From Erwinia pyri (GTDB taxonomy: Bacteria; Pseudomonadota; Gammaproteobacteria; Enterobacterales; Enterobacteriaceae), in NCBI RefSeq assembly GCF_030758455.1, contig NZ_CP132353.1, forward strand, positions 3,348,001 through 3,412,000: DNA of 64,000 bases, read 5' to 3'. Made by a program: the position numbers and the translations under genes. Under the pieces are notes generated by a model. That model was not told where the DNA came from. It did no database searches and was given only the letters and a program-made list of their open reading frames with translations. How positions within the stretch are numbered: position 1 is the first letter of the stretch; the number at the start of each line of letters is the position of its first letter. Of this stretch, positions 37,647 to 47,763 are shown piece after piece.

Positions 37647-37665
37647 CTGTTAGTTTTTCTAACAG
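37647..37665. promoter_or_regulatory. LysR-type operator before the divergent regulator
   Basis: CTGTTAG-TTTTT-CTAACAG is a perfect 19-bp inverted repeat that contains T-N11-A, with TATAAA at 37631-37636 before it. It lies 9 bp upstream of the LysR start and faces the thioguanine-like operon, so it is a good autoregulatory or shared operator. Confidence 0.6.
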
Positions 37666-37674
37666 AGAATGATT

Positions 37675-38550
37675 ATGTCCGGGCTCCCTTCCCTGCGCGC
37701 CCTGCGCTATTTTCATCAGGCCGCGCTGCACCAGAGCTTCAGTCTGGCCGCGCAGTCGCTCAACGTGACGCACAGCGCCGTCAGCCACCAGATCAAACTG
37801 CTGGAGGAGTGGCTGGAGAAGCCGTTGTTCTTAAGGGCAAACGGGCGCGTACAGCTCACCTCAGACGGCGAGCGGCTGAAGGTCTGCTGCATGCAGACGT
37901 TTAGGGAGATTGAAAAAACTTGTGAGAAGATCCGGGCAAGAAACCTTAACAGCCTGACCGTTTCCTGTGCGCCCAGCTTCCTGGCGCAGTGGCTGATCCC
38001 GAGGATCAGCCGCTTCACGGAGCGGCATAAAGATATAGCGCTGACCTTTCAGACGCATGTGGATATTGAGCGGGTGAGAAACGAGCATTCCGATGTGCTG
38101 ATCCTGAGCCATGAACAGCCGGTGCAGGACGATATCGCCGCGACGCTTATTACCGTAGATTATATTGGCCCGGTTTGTGCGCCCTCTTTCAGCAACCGTT
38201 TCACTTATGAAACGGACTTCTCCACGCTGCCGCTGCTGCATGCAGATACCAAGCTGCATGCCTGGGCTGAGTGGGCCAGGAAAACCGGCGCTCGCGGGGA
38301 TTTTTGGGCGGGCAAGCATTTCGACAATCTTACGCTGGCCATTCAGGCGGCAAGAAATGGGCTGGGGATCATCATGACACCGCAAATTCTGGTCAAAAAA
38401 GAGGTCCGTGAGGGCACGCTGATCGCGCCATTAGGCTTTGCGGAAGTAGACAGGGCGACCTGGATGATGGTCAAGGCGTCACGCAAGGAAGAGCGGGAAA
38501 TTGAGCTGTTTCGCCGCTGGCTGCTGGAAGAAGCGGGAATGGTGGGATAA
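37675..38550 (+). CDS. LysR-family (GcvA-like) regulator divergent from the thioguanine-like operon
   Basis: The 291-residue regulator starts MSGLPSLRALRYFHQAALHQ with the winged helix at about 18-45 (SFSLAAQSLNVTHSAVSHQI) and a C-terminal effector-binding domain. The GcvA-type N-terminus and the RISRFTERH region are visible. An ATG six bases earlier is in frame; GAGA is better placed for the chosen one. Its divergent position makes it the likely regulator of the operon at 34543-37481. It is followed by htpG on the other strand. Confidence 0.88.
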   Translation: MSGLPSLRALRYFHQAALHQSFSLAAQSLNVTHSAVSHQIKLLEEWLEKPLFLRANGRVQLTSDGERLKVCCMQTFREIEKTCEKIRARNLNSLTVSCAPSFLAQWLIPRISRFTERHKDIALTFQTHVDIERVRNEHSDVLILSHEQPVQDDIAATLITVDYIGPVCAPSFSNRFTYETDFSTLPLLHADTKLHAWAEWARKTGARGDFWAGKHFDNLTLAIQAARNGLGIIMTPQILVKKEVREGTLIAPLGFAEVDRATWMMVKASRKEEREIELFRRWLLEEAGMVG

Positions 38551-38626
38551 CCGGGATGTGTTCCTGCCCTGGCTTCCGGTGAAACAGTAGGGCGTGATCG
38601 GGCAGAGGATCCCTTTACTGCGGGCA

Positions 38627-38651
38627 AAAAAGGAGCGCATCTCTGCGCTCC
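38627..38651 (-). terminator. Intrinsic terminator of htpG
   Basis: On the minus strand GGAGCGCA-GAGA-TGCGCTCC is followed by TTTTTT, 19 bp beyond the htpG stop. Confidence 0.9.
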
Positions 38652-38670
38652 CTCAATGCGTTTCGTTGGC

Positions 38671-40545
38671 TTAGCCCAGCAGCAGCTGGTTCATGCGGCG
38701 GATAAACTGGTTAGGATCTTCCAGCGTACCGCGTTCAGCAAACATCGCCTGATCCAGCAGCAGCTCTACCCACTCGGCAAACTGCGCCTCATCCTGCGTA
38801 TCGGCAGCACGCTTCACCAGCGCGTGATCCGGGTTCAGCTCAAACAGATACTTCACTTCCGGCACAGCCTGACCCGCAGCGGCAAACAGCTTCGCCATCT
38901 GCGTACTCATGTCATTGGCTTCGGTGGTGACAATCGCTGGCGTATCGGTCAGACGGTGCGTCAGACGGACCTCCTTCACGCGGTCGCCCAGCAGCGTTTT
39001 CACCCGCTCCACAAACGGCTCCAGCGCTTTTTCCGCCTCTTTCTGCTCTTCGCTTTCCTCATCGGCCAGCTTGCTCAGCGCATCGTCGGCTTTACTGACA
39101 GACTGGAATGACTTGCCGTCAAACTCGGTGAGATAGCTCATCATCCACTCATCGATACGATCGGAGAGCAGCAGTACCTCGATGCCTTTTTTACGGAAAA
39201 GCTCCAGATGCGGGCTGCTTTTCGCTGCGGCATAGCTGTCTGCAGTGATGTAATAAATCTTATCCTGACCTTCAACCATGCGGCTGACATAATCTTCCAG
39301 CGACACGGTCTGGGCCGATCCTTCACTGCTGGTGCTGGCGAAACGCAGCAGCTTAGCGATGGTTTCGCTGTTGCTGCTGTCCTCCGCAGGCCCCTCTTTC
39401 AGCACCATACCAAACTGCTGCCAGAATTTCTGATACTGCTCTTCATCATCCTTCGCCACTTTCTCCAGCATCTGCAGGGCGCGCTTGCTAAGCGCATTAC
39501 GCAGCGTCTGAGTGATGCGGCTGTCCTGCAGGATTTCGCGGGAAACGTTCAGCGGCAGATCGCTGGAGTCGATCAGACCTTTCACGAAACGCAGGTAGTT
39601 CGGCATAAACTGTTCAGCATCGTCCATGATAAACACGCGCTGCACGTAGAGTTTCAGGCCGTGCTTGTGGTCGCGGTTCCACATATCAAACGGTGCCTGA
39701 GTCGGGATATAGAGCAGGCTGGTGTACTCCTGCTTCCCTTCAACGCGGTTATGGCTCCAGGTCAGCGGATCGGCAAAGTCGTGAGAAACGTGCTTGTAGA
39801 ACTCTTTGTACTCTTCATCGCTGATTTCAGACTTGTTGCGCGTCCAGAGCGCCTGCGCTTTGTTGATCTTTTCCCAGCTGGTGGTGTCATCTTCTTCGTT
39901 GTGGCTTTCAATTTCCACCGGCAGCGCGATGTGATCGGAGTATTTGCTGATGATGCTGCGAACGCGCCAGGCATCCAGGAACTCATCTTCACCTTCACGC
40001 AGGTGCAGCGTGATCTCTGTGCCGCGATCCTCTTTGGTGATATCCGCCAGGGTATATTCGCCTTCCCCGGCTGATTCCCAGAACACGCCCTGGTCAGCCG
40101 CAGCGCCCGCCGCACGGGTGCGCACGGTTACTTTATCTGCCACGATAAACGCGGAGTAGAAGCCGACACCGAACTGACCGATCAGCTGGCTGTCTTTCGC
40201 CTGGTCAGATCCCATCGATTCGAGGAAGGATTTGGTACCAGATTTGGCAATGGTACCCAAGTTTTCAATGACTTCGTCACGCGTCATGCCGATGCCGTTA
40301 TCGCTCAGTGTCAGCGTGCGCTTCTCCTTATCAACGGAAACCCGCACGCGCAGGTCGCCATCGCCCTGATAGAGATCCGGCGTGGAGAGCGCGCGGAAGC
40401 GCAGCTTGTCGGCGGCATCAGAGGCGTTGGAGATCAGTTCACGCAGAAAGATTTCTTTGTTTGAATAGAGGGAATGGATCATCAGGTGCAGAAGCTGTTT
40501 TACCTCTGACTGGAAGCCACGCGTCTCTTGTCCTTTCATGGTCAT
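38671..40545 (-). CDS. htpG: Chaperone HtpG (Hsp90)
   Basis: HtpG is the bacterial Hsp90, an ATP-dependent cytoplasmic chaperone. The 624-residue protein starts [12 protein letters not shown]; the ATG at 40545 has GAGG five bases upstream, while an ATG two codons later matches the E. coli start. The GHKL ATPase domain shows [18 protein letters not shown] and [11 protein letters not shown]; the middle and C-terminal dimerisation domains follow. A sigma-32 promoter precedes it. Confidence 0.98.
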   Translation of the reverse strand: MTMKGQETRGFQSEVKQLLHLMIHSLYSNKEIFLRELISNASDAADKLRFRALSTPDLYQGDGDLRVRVSVDKEKRTLTLSDNGIGMTRDEVIENLGTIAKSGTKSFLESMGSDQAKDSQLIGQFGVGFYSAFIVADKVTVRTRAAGAAADQGVFWESAGEGEYTLADITKEDRGTEITLHLREGEDEFLDAWRVRSIISKYSDHIALPVEIESHNEEDDTTSWEKINKAQALWTRNKSEISDEEYKEFYKHVSHDFADPLTWSHNRVEGKQEYTSLLYIPTQAPFDMWNRDHKHGLKLYVQRVFIMDDAEQFMPNYLRFVKGLIDSSDLPLNVSREILQDSRITQTLRNALSKRALQMLEKVAKDDEEQYQKFWQQFGMVLKEGPAEDSSNSETIAKLLRFASTSSEGSAQTVSLEDYVSRMVEGQDKIYYITADSYAAAKSSPHLELFRKKGIEVLLLSDRIDEWMMSYLTEFDGKSFQSVSKADDALSKLADEESEEQKEAEKALEPFVERVKTLLGDRVKEVRLTHRLTDTPAIVTTEANDMSTQMAKLFAAAGQAVPEVKYLFELNPDHALVKRAADTQDEAQFAEWVELLLDQAMFAERGTLEDPNQFIRRMNQLLLG

Positions 40546-40587
40546 TGCTACCTCAACTAATACGGATGGATATAGGTTGAGAAGTAG

Positions 40588-40614
40588 AGTGGGGGCAAAA
40601 GCGAGGATTTCAAG
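40588..40614 (-). promoter_or_regulatory. Sigma-32 heat-shock promoter of htpG
   Basis: On the minus strand CTTGAAA (40614-40608) and GCCCCCACT (40596-40588) match the sigma-32 -35 and -10 elements with about 12-14 bp between them. They lie about 45 bp before the htpG start. Confidence 0.8.
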
Positions 40615-40643
40615 CAGGCACGACGGATCGTGCCGTTGAATGG

Positions 40644-41249
40644 CTAGAATCTAATCTTGTGACGTCCGGCCAGAGAGTGCGACAGCGTGGTGCCATCGAC
40701 CATTTCCAGCTCGCCCCCTACCGGCACACCGTGAGCAATGCGGCTGGCTTCCACGCCATATTGCCCGCACATCTCCGCGATGTAGTTGGCGGTTGCTTCC
40801 CCTTCCACCGTGGGATTGGTGGCTAGGATCACTTCCTGGATCGTCTCTTTTTCCAGCCGCTGTTCCAGCCTGTCCAGGCCGATATCATTGGGACCAATGC
40901 CATCCATCGGCGACAGGTGGCCCATCAGCACAAAGTAGCGTCCGGCAAACTGCCCGGTCTGCTCAATGGCATGAATATCGGCCGGGCTTTCCACAATGCA
41001 GATCAGCCCGTTTTGCTGGCGGCGCGGATTGGCGCAGATGGTACAGATCTCCTGCTCGGTAAAGGTCCGGCAGTCGACGCAGTGACCAATCTCTGACATG
41101 GCGCGCGTCAAAGCCTGCGCCAGGCGCATGCCGCCGCTACGATCGCGCTGCAACAGCTGGAAAGCCATACGCTGGGCCGACTTCGGCCCAACGCCCGGCA
41201 GACAGCGCAGCGACTCCATCAGACTTTCAAGGAGCGGGCTGGTTTGCAT
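40644..41249 (-). CDS. recR: Recombination mediator RecR
   Basis: RecR works with RecF and RecO to load RecA on gapped DNA. The 201-residue protein (201 in E. coli) has the N-terminal helix-hairpin-helix ([15 protein letters not shown]), a Cys4 zinc finger ([16 protein letters not shown]) and a Toprim domain starting near [10 protein letters not shown]. Its start overlaps the ybaB stop by one base (TGATG), and the two are co-transcribed after dnaX. Confidence 0.98.
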   Translation of the reverse strand: MQTSPLLESLMESLRCLPGVGPKSAQRMAFQLLQRDRSGGMRLAQALTRAMSEIGHCVDCRTFTEQEICTICANPRRQQNGLICIVESPADIHAIEQTGQFAGRYFVLMGHLSPMDGIGPNDIGLDRLEQRLEKETIQEVILATNPTVEGEATANYIAEMCGQYGVEASRIAHGVPVGGELEMVDGTTLSHSLAGRHKIRF

Positions 41250-41578
41250 CAGAACGGCATCTTGAAGCCAGGTGGCAGCTGCATGCCGTTAGAAACGCCA
41301 GCCATTTTTTCTTTCTGCGCTTCTGCAACGCGGCGTGCCGCATCGTTAAATGCGGCAGCGACCAGGTCTTCCAGCATATCTTTGTCATCTTCCAGCAGGC
41401 TTGGATCCACTTCCACGCGACGGCAGTTGTGTGCGCCATTGATGGTGACTTTTACCAGGCCTGCGCCTGACTCACCGGTCACTTCCATGGCAGCAATCTC
41501 TTCCTGCACCTGAGCCATTTTGTCCTGCATTTGCTGGGCCTGTTTCATCAGGTTACCCAGTCCGCCTTTTCCAAACAT
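41249..41578 (-). CDS. ybaB: Nucleoid-associated protein YbaB/EbfC
   Basis: YbaB is a small dimeric DNA-binding protein. The 109 residues equal the E. coli length with the start at [18 protein letters not shown]; the upstream in-frame codons overlap dnaX control sequence and were excluded. It has the typical Met/Gln-rich N-terminal helix and ends PPGFKMPF. It lies between dnaX and recR as usual. Confidence 0.97.
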   Translation of the reverse strand: MFGKGGLGNLMKQAQQMQDKMAQVQEEIAAMEVTGESGAGLVKVTINGAHNCRRVEVDPSLLEDDKDMLEDLVAAAFNDAARRVAEAQKEKMAGVSNGMQLPPGFKMPF

Positions 41579-41630
41579 AGTTTTCTCTCTCAGATCGGGC
41601 CGCATCTCGCTGGCGCGAGCATGCAGCGTT

Positions 41631-43556
41631 TCAAAGGGGGCGAATACTCTCTTCATCCACGTCTGCATCAAAGAACCGACGCAGCGTCTGAATATGATTA
41701 TCCGCGATAATCGACTGACGCGCCTGCGCCAGCTTCTCTTCGTAAATTGCCTGACGCCACTCCAGCGGCGTTAACACCGCTGGATTATCATCTTCTGTCA
41801 CCGTGAGTTCAACCGGCTGACCGGCTGCCTCACTCATTGCTTCTGCCAGCACTTTCAGCGCCGACGGCGAATTAAGGTGGCGCTGGCTGGAACGGAGGTG
41901 CAGGCATACGCCGCTTTCCGTCTCCTCTTTCCATGCGTTCAGCGCCATCTGCTGCACCAGTTTCGGTAATGTCAGCGCGGCGATTTCTGCCGCCCAGGCA
42001 TCGCGTAACACCGATTCGGCGGCCAGTTTCGCCATCAGCTCTGGGGTTTTCTCATGCTCCAGCGCCGTACGCAAGGCCTTTGGTGTGGCAACCGGCTCCG
42101 GCTTAACTTCGTTCTGGATCGTCGCTTTCCAGCGATAGGCCTCTTTTTTTACCGGCGCGGCAGGTTCAGCGGCAGCCTGCCGCTTCTGTGCGCGCTCGGT
42201 AACTGAAGCCAACCGCTCCAGCGCCGAACTTGCCGGCCGCGCACTTTGCGCTGCCGGCTCACCCTTTTTTGGTTTGGTCGCTCCCTGCTGGCGCATTAAC
42301 TGCGTTCGCGCCTGCAGTAGCTGACTGGTGGTATCGGGTAAATTGCCGGGTGGTTCCGCCACCTGCCCTGTATGCGGCGGCGTGGCAGCCACCGGCGGCG
42401 CAGGCGATGGCGCAGCGGGCTGAGCCTGCGGCGTCATTGCCGGACGGGCAACCGGTTCGGCAATCACCTGTTTCGGATGAAAAGCGAGCGCGCGCAGCAG
42501 CGCCATCTCCACGCCCATGCGGCGATCCGGTGCCAGCGGCAGCTCTTTACGCCCTACCAGCAGCGTCTGATAGTAAAGCTGCACATCCGTTGGCGGCAAT
42601 ACGCGCGCGAGTTCGCGCAGGCGCTGCTCAACGGCTGCGTAATCGTCACCCAGTGCAGAAGGAAGCAGCTGGATCATCGCCACGCGGTGCAGCAGGGTCA
42701 GCATTTCAACCAGTAACGCTTCCCACTCCACGCCGCGCGATGCTGCCTGATTCAGCAGCGACATCACCTGCTCGCCTTCCGCATTAACCAGCGCTTCAAT
42801 CAGCGCCAGCGGCTGTTCATCATCCAGCGTGCCGAGCATGGCATTCACGGTGACGGTGGTCACCTGCCCTTGCCCCATGGCAATAGCCTGATCGGTAAGG
42901 CTCAGTGCATCGCGCATACTGCCATCGGCGGCACGCGCCAGAAGCTGCAGCGCACGCGCTTCAGCCTCAATCTTCTCTTCGTGCAGCACATGCTCCAGCT
43001 GCCCGCGGATCTGCCCGACATCCAGCGCTTTAAGATGGAACTGCAAACAGCGTGAGAGGATCGTTACCGGCAGTTTTTGCGGGTCTGTGGTCGCCAGCAG
43101 AAATTTGACGTGCTCGGGCGGCTCTTCCAGCGTCTTTAACAGCGCATTAAAGCTGTGGCGCGAGAGCATGTGCACTTCATCAATCAGATAGACTTTAAAG
43201 CGGCCACGGGCCGGAGCGTACTGAACGTTGTCCAGCAGATCGCGCGTGTCTTCAACTTTTGTGCGCGAAGCGGCGTCGATCTCAATCAGATCGACAAAAC
43301 GGCCCTGCTCAATCTCGCGGCAGTTATCGCACTGACCGCATGGCGTAGCCGTAATGCCCGTCTCGCAGTTCAGGCCTTTCGCCAACAGGCGGGCAATGGT
43401 GGTCTTTCCCACACCTCGGGTGCCGGAAAAAAGATAAGCGTGATGGATGCGGCCGAGCGACAGGCCATTAGCCAGCGCTGTCAGGACATGCTCCTGACCG
43501 ACTACATCAGTAAACGCTTGGGGACGCCACTTGCGGGCCAGTACCTGATAGCTCAT
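41631..43556 (-). CDS. dnaX: DNA polymerase III tau/gamma subunit
   Basis: DnaX is the clamp-loader ATPase that also ties the replicative polymerases together. The full-length tau form has 641 residues (643 in E. coli): Walker [10 protein letters not shown] (about 44-52), the zinc site CGQCDNC, the DEVHMLS box, the SRC motif in ILSRCLQF, then a Pro/Ala-rich linker and the C-terminal alpha- and DnaB-binding domains. A complete -1 frameshift signal at 42232-42286 should produce a gamma form of 432 residues. Confidence 0.98.
   Translation of the reverse strand: MSYQVLARKWRPQAFTDVVGQEHVLTALANGLSLGRIHHAYLFSGTRGVGKTTIARLLAKGLNCETGITATPCGQCDNCREIEQGRFVDLIEIDAASRTKVEDTRDLLDNVQYAPARGRFKVYLIDEVHMLSRHSFNALLKTLEEPPEHVKFLLATTDPQKLPVTILSRCLQFHLKALDVGQIRGQLEHVLHEEKIEAEARALQLLARAADGSMRDALSLTDQAIAMGQGQVTTVTVNAMLGTLDDEQPLALIEALVNAEGEQVMSLLNQAASRGVEWEALLVEMLTLLHRVAMIQLLPSALGDDYAAVEQRLRELARVLPPTDVQLYYQTLLVGRKELPLAPDRRMGVEMALLRALAFHPKQVIAEPVARPAMTPQAQPAAPSPAPPVAATPPHTGQVAEPPGNLPDTTSQLLQARTQLMRQQGATKPKKGEPAAQSARPASSALERLASVTERAQKRQAAAEPAAPVKKEAYRWKATIQNEVKPEPVATPKALRTALEHEKTPELMAKLAAESVLRDAWAAEIAALTLPKLVQQMALNAWKEETESGVCLHLRSSQRHLNSPSALKVLAEAMSEAAGQPVELTVTEDDNPAVLTPLEWRQAIYEEKLAQARQSIIADNHIQTLRRFFDADVDEESIRPL
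42232..42286 (-). promoter_or_regulatory. Programmed -1 frameshift signal of dnaX
   Basis: Minus strand, in order: an internal Shine-Dalgarno AGGGAG (42286-42281), a 10-base gap, the slippery heptamer A AAA AAG (42270-42264, codons 430-431), a TGA in the -1 frame (42261-42259), and a stem formed by GCCGGC (42258-42253 with 42237-42232) extended by GCGC/GCGC. Slippage would end gamma as Lys-Lys-Gly, 432 residues. All four elements match the E. coli dnaX signal in kind and spacing. Confidence 0.92.
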
Positions 43557-43634
43557 TAATTCGCGGAATGTGTTGTGAACCGGAGGGTAATGCTAACACA
43601 GCCCCACCTTTACGGCGAGGCTGAACGTCAGGTC

Positions 43635-44186
43635 TCAGTGACCCGGGAAGTTAACCAGGCTGTAAGAGTCGATGCCCTGCGCCTTCAGGCGGGCTTCGCC
43701 GCTTAAGTCGAAAAGATTGATGATGAAAGCGGCGTCATTCACTTCACCACCAGCACGGCGGATCAGCTTAACGGTGGCTTCAATTGTGCCGCCGGTCGCT
43801 AACAGATCGTCCACCACCAGCACAACGTCACCGGCGCCAATCGCATCGCAATGCAGTTCCAGCTGATCCGTGCCGTACTCCAGCTCATAGCTTTGAGCAA
43901 AGGTTTTGCGCGGCAGTTTGCCTGGCTTACGCACCGGCACAAACCCGACGCCCAGCGCTAAAGCTACCGGCGCGCCGAACAGGAAGCCACGGGCTTCGGT
44001 GCCGACAACTTTGGTGATGCCTTTATCACGAAAACGCTCTACCAGCAGCTCGATACTGAGCGCAAACGCTTTAGGATCTTCCAGCAGGCTGGTCACGTCA
44101 CGAAACAGAATGCCCGGCTTGGGGTAATCCGGGATGCTTTTGATACTGTTTTTAAGAAATTCAAGCTGCTGAGCAGTCGCGGTCAT
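43635..44186 (-). CDS. apt: Adenine phosphoribosyltransferase
   Basis: Apt converts adenine and PRPP to AMP in purine salvage. The 183-residue protein equals E. coli Apt in length. It contains [10 protein letters not shown] and the PRPP-binding motif [14 protein letters not shown] (about 121-134). It lies just upstream of dnaX with a 78-bp gap, as in E. coli. Confidence 0.98.
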   Translation of the reverse strand: MTATAQQLEFLKNSIKSIPDYPKPGILFRDVTSLLEDPKAFALSIELLVERFRDKGITKVVGTEARGFLFGAPVALALGVGFVPVRKPGKLPRKTFAQSYELEYGTDQLELHCDAIGAGDVVLVVDDLLATGGTIEATVKLIRRAGGEVNDAAFIINLFDLSGEARLKAQGIDSYSLVNFPGH

Positions 44187-44344
44187 AGTGTTATGCCTGG
44201 TAAATACAAATCTGACTCGCGCGGCTTCCTGAGCGCTGACGATCGGAAATCGCAGAGCAAAACGGGTCGGTCAGGGGGAAACCACGCACGAAAACGACCA
44301 AATCTATGCAAACCCACGGGCAATTGCAACCATACTCCATAAAA

Positions 44345-44722
44345 TCACCGCTTTTCTTGCCCCTCTTCTACTACCGGTAACCGTAGCATAAAGACGATCA
44401 GGGCAGCGAGCAGACAGAGTAACATCAGCCGTACCCACAGGATGTTGACCAGCCACAAGGAAACGGCAAAGGTGATCAGGGTAAAAGTAATCATCCTGCC
44501 TTTGGCTTTAGGCGGCAGCGCACGATATTGCTGCCAGTGGCGCAAATAGGGACCAAAAAGGGAACGGTGCAGCAGCCAGTGATGAAAGCGTGGCGAGGAG
44601 CGTGCAAAGCACCAGGCCGCCAACAGCAGAAACGGCGTAGTCGGTAACAGCGGTAAAATCACGCCCAGTGTGGCTAACCCCATCGCTAACCAGCCAATAA
44701 TCAGTAAAATGATACGCTGCAT
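44345..44722 (-). CDS. ybaN: DUF454 inner-membrane protein YbaN
   Basis: The 125-residue protein has three or four hydrophobic helices and the DUF454 block GVILPLLPTTPFLLLAAWCFARSSPRFH. GGAGGG lies about 10 bases before the ATG. It is divergent from priC, as in E. coli. Its function is unknown. Confidence 0.93.
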   Translation of the reverse strand: MQRIILLIIGWLAMGLATLGVILPLLPTTPFLLLAAWCFARSSPRFHHWLLHRSLFGPYLRHWQQYRALPPKAKGRMITFTLITFAVSLWLVNILWVRLMLLCLLAALIVFMLRLPVVEEGQEKR

Positions 44723-44787
44723 TGCCTGAACCCTCCTCTCGACGAGGTGAGGCTATCATACTCAGCGCAATCTCTGGAGAAACGATA

Positions 44788-45318
44788 ATGAAAAGTGCCC
44801 TGCTGCTTCAGCAGCTTGAAGAGAAGCTGGAGCAACTGGCTGAAGCCGTAGCCCCTCACAGTAACCAACGCACGCCCCGCGCCCGGTTCGATGCGCAGCT
44901 GTTTCATTCGCACAGCACCCGGCTTGGCGACTATCTGCTGGAGGTCAAAGAGAGCATGGTGATGCTCAGGCAGAGCGTGGCTTATCAGCGCACCGATCGG
45001 GTCGCCTGGATGGCAGAGCGCGTGGTGCTGCAAATGAGTGCACTGCAACGTGAGCTGGCCACGCAATCGCTACGGAAAAATGAAGCCGTTGCCGTGCCGG
45101 TTAGCGAAAACCTTTATGAAAAACTGGCTAAGCATCAGGATTACGAGCGGCGACTGCAGGGGATGATCGCTGACAGGGAGAGCCAGCTCGGCCACTGCGA
45201 GACGCTGATCCAACAGCAAAACATGCAGCGAGAGATCGCCGCGCTGGAGGGCCGTCTTCAGCGATGCCTGCACGCCACCCGGCGTATTGAGCGGGCGATA
45301 GAAAAGCGCGAACACTAG
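44788..45318 (+). CDS. priC: Primosomal replication protein N'' PriC
   Basis: PriC reloads DnaB at stalled forks with single-stranded gaps. The 176-residue protein (175 in E. coli) starts MKSALLLQQLEEKLEQLAEA with GGAG upstream; the 22 earlier codons were excluded. It is mostly helical with a basic C-terminus (RRIERAIEKREH). It heads a short plus-strand run with the two small genes that follow. Confidence 0.93.
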   Translation: MKSALLLQQLEEKLEQLAEAVAPHSNQRTPRARFDAQLFHSHSTRLGDYLLEVKESMVMLRQSVAYQRTDRVAWMAERVVLQMSALQRELATQSLRKNEAVAVPVSENLYEKLAKHQDYERRLQGMIADRESQLGHCETLIQQQNMQREIAALEGRLQRCLHATRRIERAIEKREH

Positions 45319-45359
45319 AACCGGTTATACTTGGGAAAATTATTGCGTGGAGAGAATGG

Positions 45360-45605
45360 ATGGGCCTGCTTTCGTGGATAATCATTGGATTACTGACAGG
45401 TTTCCTCGCCCGACGCTTTTTTCCGGGGCGGCCTGGCGGGCTTATCCCGACGCTGATACTGGCGACGATTGGCGCGCTGATCGGCGGTTACGTTAGCGTG
45501 TTCTTTAATTACGGAACGCTGGCTGACCTGGAGCCGCGGGCCATGCTGATCGCCCTTGCTGGCGCGCTGGTAATGGTTTTACTGGTAAAAAAACTGCGGA
45601 TCTGA
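45360..45605 (+). CDS. Small GlsB/YeaQ/YmgE-family membrane protein
   Basis: The 81-residue protein has three membrane helices and the family-type glycine-rich pattern ([31 protein letters not shown]). Transglycosylase-associated proteins of this family are small, stress-linked membrane proteins without a proven function. GGAGAG precedes the ATG. It lies between priC and rsmS, a position where E. coli has no such gene. Confidence 0.8.
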   Translation: MGLLSWIIIGLLTGFLARRFFPGRPGGLIPTLILATIGALIGGYVSVFFNYGTLADLEPRAMLIALAGALVMVLLVKKLRI

Positions 45606-45631
45606 ACCCGGCCCGCAGAGAGGAACAGAGT

Positions 45632-45781
45632 ATGTCGCTCGAAAGCGCACCTGAAGAGGTTAAACTGGCGGTGGATTTAATTATGCTGCTGGAAGAGAAC
45701 AATCTGGATCCCCATACGGTGCTGGCCGCGCTGGCGATCGTGCAAAAGGATTTTGAAAAAAAGGTGGCGCGTCAGGATTAA
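45632..45781 (+). CDS. rsmS: Small protein YbaM/RsmS
   Basis: This 49-codon gene encodes [20 protein letters not shown] and ends EKKVARQD. It matches E. coli YbaM (53 residues), in the same place after priC. In Pectobacterium the homologue RsmS is a post-transcriptional regulator of secondary metabolism and virulence. GAGAGGAACAG precedes the ATG. Its stop is 4 bp from the acrR stop; E. coli has mscK between ybaM and acrR, absent here. Confidence 0.88.
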   Translation: MSLESAPEEVKLAVDLIMLLEENNLDPHTVLAALAIVQKDFEKKVARQD

Positions 45782-45785
45782 GCCA

Positions 45786-46421
45786 TCACGCCTTACGCAG
45801 AGCCGGGCTGTGCTGCAGCATATCAATAAGCACATCAACCAGCTGTGGCGCATCCGCTTCAAGATCAAAGCTTTCCGGCATAAAGAGCCAGTTTTCCATT
45901 ATTCCCGTGACATAGGCGCGCATCACCACAGCGGTACGCCGTGTTTCGAGGCCAGAGGGTAATTGCCCCGCTTCCACACACTGACGCAGGACATCTTCAA
46001 TCTTCTCGTAACATTCCAGATAGAGAGTTTGTTGCATCAGCTGCAAAGTCGTCATTTCGCCCACAAACTCACATTTATGGAAAATGATTTCCAGAAGCGC
46101 ACGTCTGCGCTGGTCCCTCACTGTGGCGACAAGCACATAGGTGATCATTGCGCGCATAACGGAGAGTGGATCAGAAGGGTATTTTAATTGATACTCAAGC
46201 TCTAAGTCTTCCAGTCCCGATTCGGACTGTGCCCAGATTTCATTAAGCAAGTCGGTTTTGTTTTTGAAATGCCAGTAAATTGCACCACGCGTCACCCCTG
46301 CCGCAGCCGCGATATCAGCCAGTGACGTTTTGGAAACGCCATGCCCGGAAAATCGTTCAATTGCTGCGTCAATAATGTGATTTCGCGTTTCTAACGCCTG
46401 TTGTTTGGTTTTTCGTGCCAT
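45786..46421 (-). CDS. acrR: TetR-family repressor AcrR
   Basis: AcrR represses acrAB and releases DNA on binding drugs. The 211-residue protein starts MARKTKQQALETRNHIIDAA; the 22 upstream codons overlap the operator and were excluded. The TetR helix-turn-helix is at about 30-55 (TSLADIAAAAGVTRGAIYWH). It is divergent from acrA with the operator at 46449-46472 between them. Confidence 0.97.
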   Translation of the reverse strand: MARKTKQQALETRNHIIDAAIERFSGHGVSKTSLADIAAAAGVTRGAIYWHFKNKTDLLNEIWAQSESGLEDLELEYQLKYPSDPLSVMRAMITYVLVATVRDQRRRALLEIIFHKCEFVGEMTTLQLMQQTLYLECYEKIEDVLRQCVEAGQLPSGLETRRTAVVMRAYVTGIMENWLFMPESFDLEADAPQLVDVLIDMLQHSPALRKA

Positions 46422-46448
46422 AGGGTGATTTTTACAAAAAGGTGCACT

Positions 46449-46472
46449 TACATACATTTGCGAATGTATGTA
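46449..46472. promoter_or_regulatory. AcrR operator
   Basis: A 24-bp inverted repeat with arms TACATACATT and AATGTATGTA around TGCG. The arms equal those of the E. coli acrAB operator. It lies 28 bp from the acrR start and 90 bp from the acrA start. Confidence 0.95.
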
Positions 46473-46561
46473 CCATAGCACGACCATAATTTAAACGCAG
46501 CAATGGGTTTATGGGTATGTGATCCATTGAACAATCGATATCGGACACTCGAGGTTTATTT

Positions 46562-47746
46562 ATGAACAAAAACAGAGGGATAACGCCTCTGGCGGCCGTT
46601 CTGATGCTTTCAGGCAGCTTAGCGCTGACCGGATGTGATAACAAAGAAGCGCAACAGGCCGGGCAACAACAGGCACCCGAAGTGGGTGTGGTAACGCTGA
46701 AAAGCGAACCGCTGAAAATCACCACCGACCTTCCGGGTCGCACCTCTTCGTTTCGTATTGCAGAAGTTCGCCCCCAGGTTTCGGGCATTATTTTGAAACG
46801 TAACTTTGTTGAGGGAAGCGATATCAAGGCTGGAGAATCACTCTATCAGATTGATCCTGCAACCTATCAGGCAGCGTATGACAGCGCTAAGGGCGATTTA
46901 GCTCAGGCTGTGGCAAATGCACAAATTGCGGCGGTAACCGTTAAACGTTACAAACCGCTGTTAGGCACCAAATATATCAGTCAGCAGGATTACGATCAGG
47001 CTATCGCCACGCAGAGCCAGACAGCAGCGGCCGCGCAGGGAGCGAAAGCGAATGTCGAGACGGCCCGCATTAATCTCGCCTATACCAAAGTGACCTCGCC
47101 TATCAGCGGACGCATTGGTAAATCTTCCGTTACGGAAGGTGCGCTGGTTCAGAGTGGCCAGACCAACGCTCTGGCTACCGTACAGCAGCTTGACCCTATC
47201 TACGTTGACGTCACCCAGTCGAGCGAAGACTTTTTGCGTCTGCGCGGCGAGCTGAACTCCGGCAAACTGCAGCAGGTTGATGGTAAAGCTCAGGTCAAAC
47301 TGTTGTTGCAGGATGGTAGCGAATACGCCCAGGGCGGAACATTAGAATTCTCTGATGTCACCGTGGATGAAACTACCGGTTCCATCACGCTGCGCGCCGT
47401 CTTCCCTAATCCGGACCACACGCTGTTGCCAGGTATGTTTGTGCGTGCCCGTCTGGAAGAGGGAACCAATCCAAACGCGCTGTTAGTGCCACAGCAGGCG
47501 GTGACCCGTACGCCAACTGGCCAGGCTTCAGCCATGGTCGTGGGCGCGGATAACAAGGTTGAAGCCCGTACGCTGACGGCTGACCAGGCGATCGGCGACA
47601 AATGGCTGGTGACCAGCGGCCTGAAAGAAGGCGACAAAGTCATTACTGTTGGTGTTCAGCGAGCTAAGCCGGGTGCGCAGGTTACCCCGCAAGAAGTGAC
47701 TGCAGACGAGGCCAAAAAGGCTGGTTCTGAACAACCGAAGTCTTAA
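46562..47746 (+). CDS. acrA: RND efflux periplasmic adaptor AcrA
   Basis: AcrA links the AcrB pump to TolC. The 394-residue precursor has a lipoprotein signal with lipobox LTGC (Cys25), then the membrane-proximal, beta-barrel, lipoyl (VEGSDIKAGESLYQIDP) and alpha-hairpin domains. It lies 17 bp before acrB in the usual acrAB operon under AcrR. Confidence 0.97.
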   Translation: MNKNRGITPLAAVLMLSGSLALTGCDNKEAQQAGQQQAPEVGVVTLKSEPLKITTDLPGRTSSFRIAEVRPQVSGIILKRNFVEGSDIKAGESLYQIDPATYQAAYDSAKGDLAQAVANAQIAAVTVKRYKPLLGTKYISQQDYDQAIATQSQTAAAAQGAKANVETARINLAYTKVTSPISGRIGKSSVTEGALVQSGQTNALATVQQLDPIYVDVTQSSEDFLRLRGELNSGKLQQVDGKAQVKLLLQDGSEYAQGGTLEFSDVTVDETTGSITLRAVFPNPDHTLLPGMFVRARLEEGTNPNALLVPQQAVTRTPTGQASAMVVGADNKVEARTLTADQAIGDKWLVTSGLKEGDKVITVGVQRAKPGAQVTPQEVTADEAKKAGSEQPKS

Positions 47747-47763
47747 ACAGGAGCCGCTGATAC

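Noticed and set aside
42144..42150. A7 run (minus strand) in dnaX around codons 469-471 as a second slippery site
   Set aside because: A -1 slip would add 13 residues before a stop, but there is no internal Shine-Dalgarno or strong stem; the true signal lies at 42232-42286.
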